Assembly (NCBI GenBank): GCA_965268275.1
Contig: OZ254168.1
Span: 248,001-312,000, forward strand
Length of the DNA: 64,000 bases
Direction of reading: 5' to 3'
Source: AAA044-D11 sp965268275
GTDB lineage: Bacteria; Actinomycetota; Actinomycetes; Nanopelagicales; Nanopelagicaceae
Shown piece after piece: positions 43,374 to 52,876 of this stretch (the first letter of the stretch is position 1; every line of letters begins with the position of its first letter). The position numbers were made by a program, and so were the translations under genes. The notes beneath the pieces are model-generated. The model worked only from the letters and a program-made list of their open reading frames with translations, searched no databases and was not told where the DNA came from.

Positions 43374-45089
43374 TTAATCTTCAATCAAACACAGGGTCGC
43401 ACCGCTGGCAACAGTCTGGCCAACATTTACTTGTAACTTTGCGATCGTTCCGGCCTTGTGTGCAATGAGTGGCTGCTCCATCTTCATTGCTTCTAGGACG
43501 ACAATCAAATCCCCAACTTCGACGCGGTCACCATTGGATTTAACAATTTTTACAACAGTGCCTTGCATTGGGCTTTCAAGTGAATCACCAGCAAGAGCAG
43601 TTATCGCATTGCTTTTGACGCGATGTCGTTTCTGAATTGGCTCTGGAGTATGAAGCAAAACTTCGAATCGATGGCCATCAACTTCGGCAATTATCTTCTG
43701 AGATGCAGCCTTGGAATCAGCAGTTCCTTGCTTGAAGGAGAAAGGCGGGATCTCATTCTTAAATTCATTTTCGATATAACTTGTATAAACCTTAAAATCT
43801 TTATTGAAGTTAGGGTCATCAACAATTGCGCGGTGGAATGGTAGAGCTGTTGCTAAGCCACCAATATCAAATTCGCGAAGTGCACGACGTGCTCGCTCAA
43901 TTGCTTCTTCGCGGGTCGCCGCGGTAACAATTAACTTTGCCAGAAGTGAATCAAAGTGTGAGCCAATAGTGTGACCGTGATCGAAACCGGCATCAATTCG
44001 AACTCCGGGACCAGATGGAACTTCCCATTTTGTAATTGTTCCAAGCGATGGAAGGAATCCCTTTCCAGGATCTTCGCCGTTAATTCTAAATTCAATACTG
44101 TGTCCGCGGATTATTGGATCCACCGGATTAATGCTCTGACCATCTGCAATTCTGAATTGTTCGCGAACTAGGTCTAAACCAGTAACTTCTTCGCTGACTG
44201 GATGTTCCACTTGAAGGCGGGTATTTACCTCAAGAAAAGAGATGGTCCCATCTGAACCAATTAAGAATTCGCATGTTCCGGCTCCTATGTAACCAGCCTT
44301 CTTCATAATCGCTTTACTTGAAGAATAAAGTTGATCTATCTGAGATTGCGTCAAAAATGGCGCAGGAGCTTCTTCAACCAGTTTTTGGTGGCGACGTTGC
44401 AACGAACAGTCGCGAGTGCTGACCACGATGGCATTGCCTTTAGCATCGATTAATACTTGAGTTTCCACGTGACGTGGTTTATCTAAGTAGCGTTCAACGA
44501 AACATTCACCGCGACCAAAACCAGTTATGGCTTCACGGACAGCGGATGCAAATAACTCTGGAATTTCTTCAATCGTATGCGCAACTTTCAACCCGCGGCC
44601 ACCGCCACCATGTGCGGCTTTAATCGCAACCGGAAGCCCATGTTCTTTAGCGAAGGCAACGATTTCTTCAGGTGAGTCAACTGGATCAACAGTTCCGGCA
44701 ACAAGCGGGGCACCAACTTCGGCAGCAATTTTTCGGGCTGAAACTTTATCGCCAAGAAGTCGAATTGCATTTGGTGGGGGACCAATCCAAATCAAACCCG
44801 CTGCAATTACTAGATCAGCGAAGTCGGCGTTCTCGGATAAAAAACCATAGCCCGGATGCACGGCATCGGCGCCAGATTTCTTTGCAATCTCAATAATCTT
44901 TTTCTGATCCAAATAAGTTTCAGCGGCCGATAGACCATTTAAGGCATAAGCCTCATCTGCTGTTGCAACATGCAGCGAAGTGCGATCTTCATCTGAGTAG
45001 ATAGCAATTGATTTAATTCCGTGATCGCGCGCAGCTCGGGCCACACGAACTGCAATTTCGCCACGGTTTGCGATTAATACAGCTTTCAT
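43374..45089 (-). CDS. accA: Acyl-CoA carboxylase alpha chain: biotin carboxylase plus biotin carrier
   Basis: 571 residues. The biotin carboxylase domain fills the first ~450 (VLIANRGEIAVRVARAARDHGIKSIAIYSDED; HGGGGRGLKVA for ATP; EVNTRLQVEHPVSEEVTGLDLV). After a short linker the C-terminal 70 residues are the biotinyl carrier domain with EAMKMEQPL, whose Lys takes biotin. Actinobacterial AccA3 type, loading CO2 for the carboxyltransferase encoded three genes upstream. The ATG overlaps the maf stop by four bases. BirA, which attaches the biotin, is divergent from this operon. Confidence 0.95.
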   Translation of the reverse strand: MKAVLIANRGEIAVRVARAARDHGIKSIAIYSDEDRTSLHVATADEAYALNGLSAAETYLDQKKIIEIAKKSGADAVHPGYGFLSENADFADLVIAAGLIWIGPPPNAIRLLGDKVSARKIAAEVGAPLVAGTVDPVDSPEEIVAFAKEHGLPVAIKAAHGGGGRGLKVAHTIEEIPELFASAVREAITGFGRGECFVERYLDKPRHVETQVLIDAKGNAIVVSTRDCSLQRRHQKLVEEAPAPFLTQSQIDQLYSSSKAIMKKAGYIGAGTCEFLIGSDGTISFLEVNTRLQVEHPVSEEVTGLDLVREQFRIADGQSINPVDPIIRGHSIEFRINGEDPGKGFLPSLGTITKWEVPSGPGVRIDAGFDHGHTIGSHFDSLLAKLIVTAATREEAIERARRALREFDIGGLATALPFHRAIVDDPNFNKDFKVYTSYIENEFKNEIPPFSFKQGTADSKAASQKIIAEVDGHRFEVLLHTPEPIQKRHRVKSNAITALAGDSLESPMQGTVVKIVKSNGDRVEVGDLIVVLEAMKMEQPLIAHKAGTIAKLQVNVGQTVASGATLCLIED

Positions 45090-45721
45090 GCGTTCACCGC
45101 CGATTTAGCAATTGAACCCCAAGATAAACCTAGAGAGTTAACTACTCGGCGAAGCAATGGAAGAGATAAGCCAATAATCCCGGAAGGGTCGCCTTCAATT
45201 CTTGAAATAAATGGTGCGCTCAATCCATCGAGAGTAAATCCACCTGCAACATTTAGTGGTTCGCCTGATGCAACGTAATCTGCAATTTCAGCATCGGTCA
45301 TATCGGCAAAGAAGACTTTAGAGGTTGATACATCACTGATCTCGATACCTTGCTTAGTATCAATAATGCAGTGGCCGGTGTGAAGTAAACCAAAGTTTCC
45401 ACGCAACTCTTTACAGCGCGCAGTCGCTAGTTCTGGTGTTAGCGGCTTGCCAAGTGACCTTCCTTGAAATTCAAAAGTGGAATCACAGCCAATAATTAAA
45501 TGTTCATCGCCAACTTGCGATTTGATGGTGTGGGCTTTAAGTATGGCGAGTGCAATAACCATCTCTCTTGGTGCAAGCGAGGTTAACTTTGGATCTTCTT
45601 CATCGACGCCACTAACAATTACTTGGGCTGAGATGCCGCAAGAATCTAATAATCTTTTGCGCGATGGCGAAGCTGAAGCTAGAACAACGCTTCTTGAATC
45701 TGACATCCCCAAAACTGACAT
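45086..45721 (-). CDS. maf: Maf-family nucleotide pyrophosphatase
   Basis: 211 residues. VVLASASPSRKRLLDSCGI is the Maf hallmark; GCDSTFEFQGRSLGKPLTPELA and EIADYVASGEPLNVAGGFTLDG also match. Hydrolyses non-canonical or modified nucleoside triphosphates. Start set at the ATG that overlaps the accE stop in TAATG; the open frame reaches further into accE. Between accE and accA, as in mycobacteria. Confidence 0.94.
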   Translation of the reverse strand: MSVLGMSDSRSVVLASASPSRKRLLDSCGISAQVIVSGVDEEDPKLTSLAPREMVIALAILKAHTIKSQVGDEHLIIGCDSTFEFQGRSLGKPLTPELATARCKELRGNFGLLHTGHCIIDTKQGIEISDVSTSKVFFADMTDAEIADYVASGEPLNVAGGFTLDGLSAPFISRIEGDPSGIIGLSLPLLRRVVNSLGLSWGSIAKSAVNA

Positions 45722-45888
45722 TAGAAGCTCTGCCCCCATTTACGTGGCAAGGGCTGTCGAATCTGAGATTTACGCCAGAGGCTTGCGGTGTTCACTTTCT
45801 TTACAACCGGCGTAGGCAGAGCTTTCTCAAGTGCCGCCAGCTCTTTATCAGTTGCGGTTCCGTTTAGAATCGTAAATTTCTTATTCAT
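45721..45888 (-). CDS. accE: Acyl-CoA carboxylase epsilon subunit
   Basis: 55 residues. Begins MNKKFTILNGTATDKELAALEKAL and ends SQIRQPLPRKWGQSF, the pattern of actinobacterial AccE, which stabilises the alpha-beta carboxylase complex. Both ends are one-base overlaps: its ATG with the accD/pccB stop and its stop with the maf ATG (TAATG twice). Position between accD and maf matches mycobacteria. Confidence 0.9.
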   Translation of the reverse strand: MNKKFTILNGTATDKELAALEKALPTPVVKKVNTASLWRKSQIRQPLPRKWGQSF

Positions 45889-47459
45889 TAAAGTGGAATA
45901 TTTCCGTGCTTGCGAGGAGGAAGCGCAACTCGCTTATTGCGAAGTGCATTCAGCGCTTTAACAATCTGATGTCTAGTTTCTTGTGGCTCGATTACTGCAT
46001 CAATAAATCCACGGTCAGCGGCGATGTATGGGTTAAGTAACGTCTCTTCGTAATCTTCGATAAGTTCTTTTCGTTTAGCTTCAGTATCTTTTGCATCTGC
46101 AAGTTCTTTACGGTGAAGAATATTTACTGCTCCTTGCGCGCCCATAACCGCAATCTGCGCAGTCGGCCAAGCTAAGTTCACGTCAGCACCGAGGTGCTTT
46201 GATCCCATAACAATGTAAGCGCCACCATATGCCTTACGAGTAATTACTGTAATCAGTGGAACTGTTGCCTCGCCATATGCATAAAGTAATTTGGCGCCAC
46301 GACGAATGATGCCATTCCACTCTTGCTCAGTACCCGGCAAAAATCCTGGAACATCGACAAGAGTAATAACTGGAATTCCAAAGGCATCGCAGGTGCGAAC
46401 AAAACGTGCAGCTTTTTCGCTAGCCGCAATATCTAGCGTTCCAGCAAGTGCTTGTGGCTGATTTGCAATAATTCCAACTGAATGGCCCTCAACTCGGCCA
46501 AAGCCAACAAGAATGTTTGGTGCATAAAGCGTATGAACTTCTAAGAAATCTGCTTCATCTAAAATTGCTTCAACAAGAATTTTCATGTCATAAGGCTTAT
46601 TTGGATTATCTGGAACCAATGAATCGAGCGCACGATCAGATGGTGAAACATCTTTACTTTCAGTCGCAGCCAACACCGGTGATTCATCCATGTTGTTACT
46701 TGGCAAATAGGAGAGCAGGGCTTTTACATAGTCGATTGCATCATCTTCGCTATCGGCAAGGTAATGCGAATTACCTGTCTTCGTGTTGTGAGTTCTAGCG
46801 CCACCTAGTTCTTCCATGCCAACTTCTTCGCCGGTCACGGCTTTGATTACATCTGGGCCAGTAATAAACATTTGAGAAGTTTCATTCACCATGATTACAA
46901 AGTCAGTTATGGCTGGTGAATAAACAGCGCCGCCAGCTGTAGGTCCCATAATTAGGGAAATTTGTGGAATAACACCAGAGGCACGGACATTTCGCTTAAA
47001 GATTTCGCCATATTGGCTTAGCGATGCAACGCCCTCTTGAATTCGGGCACCACCAGAATCATTGATTCCGACTATTGGTATTCCGCTCTTTAGCGCAAAC
47101 TCCATAACCTTCACAATCTTTTCGCCAACAACTTCACCGAGACTGCCACCAAATGTTAAGAAATCTTGTGAGTAAATTGCAATTGCACGTCCATCGACAG
47201 TTGCGTGCCCAGTTACAACACCATCACCATAAATTCGGTTCTTATCCATACCAAAATTTGAAGAGCGGTGACGAGAGAAGGCATCCATCTCAACAAAGGA
47301 ACCTGGATCAACAAGGCGGGCAATTCGCTCGCGAGCAGTTAACTTTCCTTGGGCATGACGCTTCTCAATTGCCTCTGGTGTTCCATTAGTCTCCGCTTGT
47401 AAACGACGTCTACGAAGATCAGCAATCTTTCCGGCTGTAGTGCGAATATCATCAGTCAC
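45888..47459 (-). CDS. pccB: Acyl-CoA carboxylase carboxyltransferase beta subunit (AccD5/PccB type)
   Basis: 523 residues. Transfers CO2 from biotin to acetyl- or propionyl-CoA. GGARIQEGVASLSQYGEIF and GPTAGGAVYSPAITDFVIMV form the N-terminal oxyanion site; VPGFLPGTEQEWNGIIRRGAKLLYAYGEATVPLITVITRKAYGGAYIVMGSKHLGAD spans the C-terminal one. First gene of the pccB-accE-maf-accA operon, divergent from birA. GTG start with a leaderless -10 element. Acyl chain preference cannot be decided here. Confidence 0.95.
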   Translation of the reverse strand: MTDDIRTTAGKIADLRRRRLQAETNGTPEAIEKRHAQGKLTARERIARLVDPGSFVEMDAFSRHRSSNFGMDKNRIYGDGVVTGHATVDGRAIAIYSQDFLTFGGSLGEVVGEKIVKVMEFALKSGIPIVGINDSGGARIQEGVASLSQYGEIFKRNVRASGVIPQISLIMGPTAGGAVYSPAITDFVIMVNETSQMFITGPDVIKAVTGEEVGMEELGGARTHNTKTGNSHYLADSEDDAIDYVKALLSYLPSNNMDESPVLAATESKDVSPSDRALDSLVPDNPNKPYDMKILVEAILDEADFLEVHTLYAPNILVGFGRVEGHSVGIIANQPQALAGTLDIAASEKAARFVRTCDAFGIPVITLVDVPGFLPGTEQEWNGIIRRGAKLLYAYGEATVPLITVITRKAYGGAYIVMGSKHLGADVNLAWPTAQIAVMGAQGAVNILHRKELADAKDTEAKRKELIEDYEETLLNPYIAADRGFIDAVIEPQETRHQIVKALNALRNKRVALPPRKHGNIPL

Positions 47460-47465
47460 GGTCGT

Positions 47466-47471
47466 AGATTA
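47466..47471 (-). promoter_or_regulatory. -10 element of pccB operon (leaderless)
   Basis: Minus-strand TAATCT ends six bases before the pccB GTG; no Shine-Dalgarno sequence. Confidence 0.65.
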
Positions 47472-47508
47472 CTAGTTCTGAACGGTTATTCCTACAAAGT
47501 AATATGAA

Positions 47509-48282
47509 ATGAGTCAGCGAGTGAAGCCAGAGTTATTGAATGCCACTTCAATTACAGGCGCGCTGCAGAGCAGTTACTGGCGGGTATCTGTCGTAGAAGA
47601 GATCGATTCAACACAGAATTATTTACGCACCAGTAATCCAAAATCTGGCGATGTAATTACTGCCGAGTATCAAAGTGCAGGACGTGGTCGACTTGATCGT
47701 AAGTTTGATGCAGAAAAATCGAGTGCACTGCTTCTCTCTTTTTATCTAGAACCAAATATTGAATTAGCAAACCTTGGTTTTTTGACACTACTTGTTGGTG
47801 CAAGTGTGACAGCGACGCTAAATGAAGTTACGGATACCAATAATTTTAAATGTAAGTGGCCAAACGATATTTTGCATGGTGATTTAAAAGTTGCTGGATT
47901 GCTTGCTGAAAAAACTGAGAGTGGAGTAATTGTTGGAGTTGGAATAAATGTTTCTACTGCAAAATCTGAACTTCCGGTTCCGCATGCAACATCGATATTT
48001 CTTGCCACCAATGTGCTCTTAAATCGAAATATGCTTCTTGCCCAAATATTGAATAACGTAGAAGCCGATTTACTCTCCTGGCAGGGCGGCAAGGATCTGG
48101 CCTCAAAATACCGAGAGCTGAGTGCAACTATCGGAAGAGAAGTTCGAGTAGAACTGCCTGATGGTTCGAAAATAGAGGGAACTGCTGTAGATATTGATGA
48201 GACTGGAAGTCTTCACCTCGATAACGGTCAACGAATAACAGTTGGAGATGTTGTTCATATGGACAGTAAACTTTCGCAGTGA
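47509..48282 (+). CDS. birA: Biotin--[acetyl-CoA-carboxylase] ligase
   Basis: Attaches biotin to the carrier domain of AccA. 257 residues, without the N-terminal DNA-binding domain of E. coli BirA, so not a repressor. SAGRGRLDRKF is the biotinyl-AMP loop, KWPNDI the catalytic Lys strand, AGLLAEKT and GVGINV are conserved, and the C-terminal SH3-like domain (ELPDGSKIEGTAVDIDETGSLHL) is present. Divergent from pccB, 49 bases apart. Overlaps purK as GTGA. Confidence 0.95.
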   Translation: MSQRVKPELLNATSITGALQSSYWRVSVVEEIDSTQNYLRTSNPKSGDVITAEYQSAGRGRLDRKFDAEKSSALLLSFYLEPNIELANLGFLTLLVGASVTATLNEVTDTNNFKCKWPNDILHGDLKVAGLLAEKTESGVIVGVGINVSTAKSELPVPHATSIFLATNVLLNRNMLLAQILNNVEADLLSWQGGKDLASKYRELSATIGREVRVELPDGSKIEGTAVDIDETGSLHLDNGQRITVGDVVHMDSKLSQ

Positions 48283-49391
48283 GCTTCCCACGAGTCGGAG
48301 TAATTGGCGCCGGCCAACTTGCTAGAATGATGGCCGTTCCTGCAAATGATCTTGGAATTGATTTCAAAGTATTTGCTGCAATTCCAAATGATTCTGCAGC
48401 TCAGGTTTCACACTTCGTTCTGGGTGACTATACAAATGTAGATTCAGTTCTTGAATTTGCTAAGAGTTGTGATGTTCTGACATTCGAACACGAACTAGTT
48501 CCGCAGAGTGTTATTAAAGTAGTAGAGGCAGCTGGGATAAAGGTTTATCCACGTTCACAGTCATTTACGTATTCGCAAGATAAGTTAGAGATGCGCAAGA
48601 AGATAGCCGAATTGAATTTACCGAATCCCAAATGGCAGAAATACCTGGGCGGCAATTGTGAATTAAGTTTTCCGCTAATAGCCAAATTACCTTCGGGTGG
48701 ATATGACGGTCGTGGCGTATTCGAAATTGATTCACAAGAACAGCTATTTGAACTACATAAAAAAGCTGGCACCTTGTTGCTTGAAGAGAAATTGAATTTT
48801 GATTATGAAATCTCGGTTATGGTTGCCAGATCGCCACATGATCAAGCTGCAACTTGGCCGGCAACGTTAACGATCCAAAGTAATGGAATCTGCACTTCAA
48901 CAGTTACACCTGTTCCCGATATTTCTGATGCGCTTGCAAATAAAGTGCAGGCAGCAGCCCTAGAAATCGCATCCGGAATTTCGCTAATCGGCGTGATGGC
49001 AGTCGAGATGTTTATTATTGGTGAAAATTTCTATATCAACGAACTTGCACTGCGCCCACATAATTCGGGGCATTGGAGTATTGAGGGATCAGAAACAAGT
49101 CAGTTCGAACAGCACCTTCGTGCAATCTTGGATTTGCCACTTGGCAGCACAGCACTGCGCAGTAAATTTGCAGTCATGGGAAATGTGTTGGGCGGCGATA
49201 AGAGCGACATGTATCGCCCTTATCTGCACTTGATGGCAAGGACTCCAAACCTTAAATTCCACCAATATGGCAAAGAGGTTAAGCCTGGGCGAAAGATTGG
49301 CCACGTAACTATGTGCGGTGAAAATCTTCTACAATTGCAACAAGAAGTTGCCCATGCCGTTGATTACATGAATGGAGTTATTGATGAGTGA
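48279..49391 (+). CDS. purK: N5-carboxyaminoimidazole ribonucleotide synthase
   Basis: ATP-grasp enzyme carboxylating AIR. 370 residues. VGVIGAGQLARMMAVPANDLGI at the start, LPSGGYDGRGVF in the ATP-grasp fold, EMFIIGENFYINELALRPHNSGHWSIEG near the active site. GTG start overlaps birA; purE overlaps its end by eight bases. Confidence 0.96.
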   Translation: MSFPRVGVIGAGQLARMMAVPANDLGIDFKVFAAIPNDSAAQVSHFVLGDYTNVDSVLEFAKSCDVLTFEHELVPQSVIKVVEAAGIKVYPRSQSFTYSQDKLEMRKKIAELNLPNPKWQKYLGGNCELSFPLIAKLPSGGYDGRGVFEIDSQEQLFELHKKAGTLLLEEKLNFDYEISVMVARSPHDQAATWPATLTIQSNGICTSTVTPVPDISDALANKVQAAALEIASGISLIGVMAVEMFIIGENFYINELALRPHNSGHWSIEGSETSQFEQHLRAILDLPLGSTALRSKFAVMGNVLGGDKSDMYRPYLHLMARTPNLKFHQYGKEVKPGRKIGHVTMCGENLLQLQQEVAHAVDYMNGVIDE

Positions 49392-49890
49392 TGTAGCAAT
49401 AATCATGGGTTCAGATTCTGATTGGCCAATCATGGAAGAAGCCGCAAAAGTTTTAGATGCACTTGGAATCTCGTATTCAGCAGATGTTGTTTCGGCACAT
49501 CGGATGCCACTCGAAATGGTCGAATTCGCGCAAGGTGCAAAAGCAAAGGGTTACAAAGTAATAATCGCAGGTGCAGGTGGATCTGCGCACCTGCCAGGAA
49601 TGGTTGCATCTCTAACTACGCTTCCAGTAATTGGAGTTCCAGTTGCGCTTAAGAATTTAGATGGAATGGATTCATTGCTTTCAATTGTTCAGATGCCAGC
49701 GGGAATCCCAGTAGCTACTGTTGGTGTCGGTAACGCAAAGAACGCTGGACTGCTTGCAGCACGAATTCTTGGCATTAGTGATGAAGAAGTTTCAAAGAAA
49801 GTAAGCGGAGAACTTGCAAAGATAAATACCGAAGCTAAAGAAAAAGGCGCAAACTTAACTACAAAACGCAGCCAAAAAACTGGGTTTTAG
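49384..49890 (+). CDS. purE: N5-carboxyaminoimidazole ribonucleotide mutase
   Basis: 168 residues. Moves the carboxyl group made by PurK to give CAIR. GSDSDWPIMEEA, VSAHRMP and AGAGGSAHLPGMVAS are the three standard motifs. Start at ATG 49384 within the end of purK; an upstream in-frame start at 49372 is less likely. Confidence 0.96.
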   Translation: MSDVAIIMGSDSDWPIMEEAAKVLDALGISYSADVVSAHRMPLEMVEFAQGAKAKGYKVIIAGAGGSAHLPGMVASLTTLPVIGVPVALKNLDGMDSLLSIVQMPAGIPVATVGVGNAKNAGLLAARILGISDEEVSKKVSGELAKINTEAKEKGANLTTKRSQKTGF

Positions 49891-49899
49891 CAGCTCTTG

Positions 49900-51126
49900 A
49901 TGAAACACCTTTCACCCGAAATACATCAAAGAAAAATAGTTAGGGTTCTTGGCTTAGCCCAAGTTCTAAATGGCATTGGTGTTGCAGGAACAGTTGCCGC
50001 CGGTTCACTTCTTGTCTCATCAATTACTAAATCCGATGGCCTATCCGGTCTTGCACAAACTATTTCAGTTTTAGGCGCTGCCGTCATGGCTCTTCCGTTA
50101 GCTCGACTTACTCAGAATGGTGGGCGCAGACTTGCATTGACCGTTGGTTATTCCGTCGGTGTAATCGGTGCGATGTTTGCAATTTTTGGCGGTGCAAATC
50201 GAAATCTATTCTTTATGTTGCTCGGTGCATTTATGGTTGGCGCGGCATCAGCATCGGGTTATCAAGCAAGATTTGCTGCAATTGATCTGGCAACACCAGA
50301 ATCTAGATCCAAAGATTTATCTTTTGTGGTCTGGGGTTCAACAATTGGTGCGGTGACGGGCCCGAATTTAATGGAACCATCCGGGGCATTTGCTGCGGCA
50401 TTAGGTCTACCAAAACTAGTAGGACCATATTTCATAGCCGCTGTCACACTTGCGCTCTCAGTAATTGTAATTCAGTTATTCCTGAAGCCTGATCCTTTTC
50501 TAACTGCCAATAAAGTTGAAGAAGGCTCTGCTACAAAGCCACATGAATCTATGCGTTCGGCGCTTATCCATATTCGCGAGTATCCCTTAGCGCTTTTTGC
50601 AATTGCATCAGTAGCCCTTGGGCATCTGGCTATGGTTTCAATAATGGTTATGACTCCAGTGCATATGGCGCACGCCGCCGCATCACTGCGAATAATTGGC
50701 CTAGTTATTAGCGTTCACGTTCTAGGAATGTATGCCTTCTCGCCAATAGTCGGTGCGATGAGTGACAAGTTTGGTCGAGTCAAAACTATTCAAATCGGTA
50801 TTTTAATTTTGATTGCATCCGCACTAATTTCTGCTCTGGCCCCGCACCATGATTCATTTACACTCGGAATCGGATTATTTCTTTTGGGACTTGGCTGGTC
50901 CTTCACTTTAATTGCAGGTTCAACACTTTTATCAGAAACTGTAAGTTTGGAAATGCGTCCATCAACACAAGGTGCCAGCGATTTAGTTATGAATTTAATG
51001 GGCGCTGGTGGTGCTGCAGTCGGTGGTGTGATAATTGGATTCTTTTCCTATGCCGCACTTTGTTACGCGACCGGATTAGTAATTGTTGCTCTAGGAATTT
51101 GGTCTTTAAGACTTAAAAGAAAATAG
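49900..51126 (+). CDS. Major facilitator superfamily transporter
   Basis: 408 residues, about twelve hydrophobic segments. The loop after segment 2 reads LPLARLTQNGGRRLALTVGY, a variant of the MFS G-x3-D-R-x-GRR motif, and its counterpart after segment 8 is GAMSDKFGRVKTIQIG. Substrate and direction unknown; drug or metabolite efflux is typical. Nine bases after purE. A TTG one codon upstream of the ATG is possible. Confidence 0.85.
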   Translation: MKHLSPEIHQRKIVRVLGLAQVLNGIGVAGTVAAGSLLVSSITKSDGLSGLAQTISVLGAAVMALPLARLTQNGGRRLALTVGYSVGVIGAMFAIFGGANRNLFFMLLGAFMVGAASASGYQARFAAIDLATPESRSKDLSFVVWGSTIGAVTGPNLMEPSGAFAAALGLPKLVGPYFIAAVTLALSVIVIQLFLKPDPFLTANKVEEGSATKPHESMRSALIHIREYPLALFAIASVALGHLAMVSIMVMTPVHMAHAAASLRIIGLVISVHVLGMYAFSPIVGAMSDKFGRVKTIQIGILILIASALISALAPHHDSFTLGIGLFLLGLGWSFTLIAGSTLLSETVSLEMRPSTQGASDLVMNLMGAGGAAVGGVIIGFFSYAALCYATGLVIVALGIWSLRLKRK

Positions 51127-51131
51127 CGCAC

Positions 51132-51581
51132 TTAACCGCGCTTCCGATATTCAATTGCGGGACAACGATCCATAACAGTTAGTAAACCAGCGGCTTTTGC
51201 TCGATCAATTGCCTCGTGGTCAATCACATCTAATTGCAACCAGACCGCTTTTGCGCCAATTGAAATGGCTTCATCAACTACTTTGCCAACCAGGTTGGAA
51301 TTTACAAAGCAATCAACAACTTCAATTTCGAATGGAATTTCTGAAAGTGATTTATAACCGACTTCACCATGAACCGTCTCAGCACGGGGATAAACCGGAA
51401 CAATCCGGTGGCCCTTATCTTGCAAGAGTTTTGAAACTCCGAACGCTGCTCGTTCTGGATTATTGCCAAGCCCAACAATTGCCCAAGTCCTTAGACCAAG
51501 AACAATTTCAATAATCTCATCTTGGCTAATTTGCGCGCCCCAAAGCTCTAAATTTCCAGCCTGCTGCAATCCAAGCTTCAC
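51132..51581 (-). CDS. CoA-binding domain protein (YccU-like)
   Basis: About 149 residues forming one Rossmann CoA-binding domain: RTWAIVGLGNNPERAAFGVSKLLQDKGHRIVPVYPR, VDCFVNSNLVGKVVDEAISIGAKAVWLQLDVID, and a Cys late in the protein (MDRCPAIEYRKRG). Role unknown in this family. The start is unclear: in-frame GTG 51581, TTG 51569 and ATG 51602 or 51593 all lie inside the 3' end of ugd, so the overlap is at least 44 bases whichever is used. Confidence 0.8.
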   Translation of the reverse strand: MKLGLQQAGNLELWGAQISQDEIIEIVLGLRTWAIVGLGNNPERAAFGVSKLLQDKGHRIVPVYPRAETVHGEVGYKSLSEIPFEIEVVDCFVNSNLVGKVVDEAISIGAKAVWLQLDVIDHEAIDRAKAAGLLTVMDRCPAIEYRKRG

Positions 51582-52836
51582 GGTCGAGCGCATTACGGCC
51601 ATCGATAATTATTGGATTAGCAACCAACTTCGCCATCTTTGCTGGATCAAGTTCGCGATAAACCTGCCATTCAGTTAAATGCAGAACTAAATCTGCATCT
51701 TTAAGTGCGCCTTCAATATCTTCAGAGAACCCGAGAGCTGGGAATCTCTTCTTTGCGGGAGCGATAGCTTTTGGATCATGAATTGTGACAATAGCACCAG
51801 CTGCTGCAATTTGGGCAGCAATATCTAGTGCAGGGGAATCACGAACATCATCGCTATCTGGTTTAAATGCGGCACCAAGAACTGCAATCTTTTTTCCTGC
51901 AAGATTTTCAGATAAATCTCTTCGAACTAATTCAATTACTCGTTGTCTTGCACGTAAGTTTATTGAATCAATCTCGCGCAAGAATTCAAGTGCTTGATCA
52001 GCGCCAAGTTCGCCAGCGCGAGCCATGAATGCGCGAATATCTTTTGGTAAACACCCACCACCAAATCCAATTCCGGCTTGCAAGAAGCGACTACCAATTC
52101 TTGGGTCATATCCGATTGCCTTGGCCAGAACCGTTACATCGCCGCCAGCGGCTTCACAAACTTCGGCCATTGCATTAATAAATGAAATCTTTGTTGCAAG
52201 AAATGAATTTGCGGCTACCTTCACTAATTCAGATGTAGGTAAGTCGGCTCTTACCCAAGGGGTATTTTGCGCTAAATTGCTTGCATATATCTCTTTCAAC
52301 TTTGCCTCTGCGGTATCGCTTGTTACACCAACAACAAGTCGATTTGGATGCAAGGTATCTTCAACTGCAAACCCTTCACGCAAGAACTCAGGGTTCCAAG
52401 CCAAATCTGCCTTCGGATTAATTTTCAATAATCGATCTCGAAGTCTTGCTGCAGTACCAACTGGCACTGTTGACTTACCAACTACGAGTGCTCCTGGTTT
52501 GCAGATTGCAGCTACTGCATCAAGTGCCGCATCAACATATTTAAGGTCGGCAGCTAGCGAATCTGCTTTCTGCGGAGTTCCGACACAAATAAAGTGGACA
52601 TCAACATCGGCAATCGCATTGAAATCTGTGGTGAAGGTAAGTCGGCCCGAAGCAATCTCTTTTTGTAACAAGTCTTCTAGGCCTGGCTCATAAAATGGAA
52701 CCCTGCCGGAAGTTAAAAGTTCAATTTTGGCAGCATCAACATCGACGCCAATTACTTCGAATCCGAGCGATGACATGCAGGCTGCATGGGTGGCACCCAA
52801 ATATCCAGTGCCTATTACGGAAACTTTAAGCCTCAT
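51526..52836 (-). CDS. ugd: UDP-glucose 6-dehydrogenase family protein
   Basis: 436 residues. Oxidises UDP-glucose (or a related UDP-sugar) to the uronate with NAD. KVSVIGTGYLGATHAACMSSLGFEVIGVD binds NAD; GFGGGCLPKDIRAF holds the catalytic Cys; PEFLREGFAV and LGAAFKPDSDDVRDSPALDIA are conserved. Start at the ATG seven bases after a leaderless -10 element; the open frame extends 27 bases further. Divergent from a glycosyltransferase, suggesting surface polysaccharide synthesis. Confidence 0.92.
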   Translation of the reverse strand: MRLKVSVIGTGYLGATHAACMSSLGFEVIGVDVDAAKIELLTSGRVPFYEPGLEDLLQKEIASGRLTFTTDFNAIADVDVHFICVGTPQKADSLAADLKYVDAALDAVAAICKPGALVVGKSTVPVGTAARLRDRLLKINPKADLAWNPEFLREGFAVEDTLHPNRLVVGVTSDTAEAKLKEIYASNLAQNTPWVRADLPTSELVKVAANSFLATKISFINAMAEVCEAAGGDVTVLAKAIGYDPRIGSRFLQAGIGFGGGCLPKDIRAFMARAGELGADQALEFLREIDSINLRARQRVIELVRRDLSENLAGKKIAVLGAAFKPDSDDVRDSPALDIAAQIAAAGAIVTIHDPKAIAPAKKRFPALGFSEDIEGALKDADLVLHLTEWQVYRELDPAKMAKLVANPIIIDGRNALDREAWIAAGWKFRALGRAN

Positions 52837-52843
52837 TTGCCCG

Positions 52844-52849
52844 ATACTA
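52844..52849 (-). promoter_or_regulatory. -10 element of ugd (leaderless)
   Basis: Minus-strand TAGTAT, seven bases, then the ugd ATG. Only 14 bases separate it from the divergent -10 element of the glycosyltransferase gene. Confidence 0.6.
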
Positions 52850-52863
52850 GTGCGAGGTAACAC

Positions 52864-52869
52864 TAACCT
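52864..52869 (+). promoter_or_regulatory. -10 element of the glycosyltransferase gene
   Basis: TAACCT ends seven bases before the ATG at 52877. The GGAG between them would be cut off if transcription begins at the ATG, so it is unlikely to serve as ribosome site. Confidence 0.55.
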
Positions 52870-52876
52870 TGGAGAT

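Noticed and set aside
52025..52693. Plus-strand open frame of 222 codons inside ugd
   Set aside because: Antisense shadow of a clear UDP-glucose dehydrogenase; Ser/Ala-rich composition with no domain.
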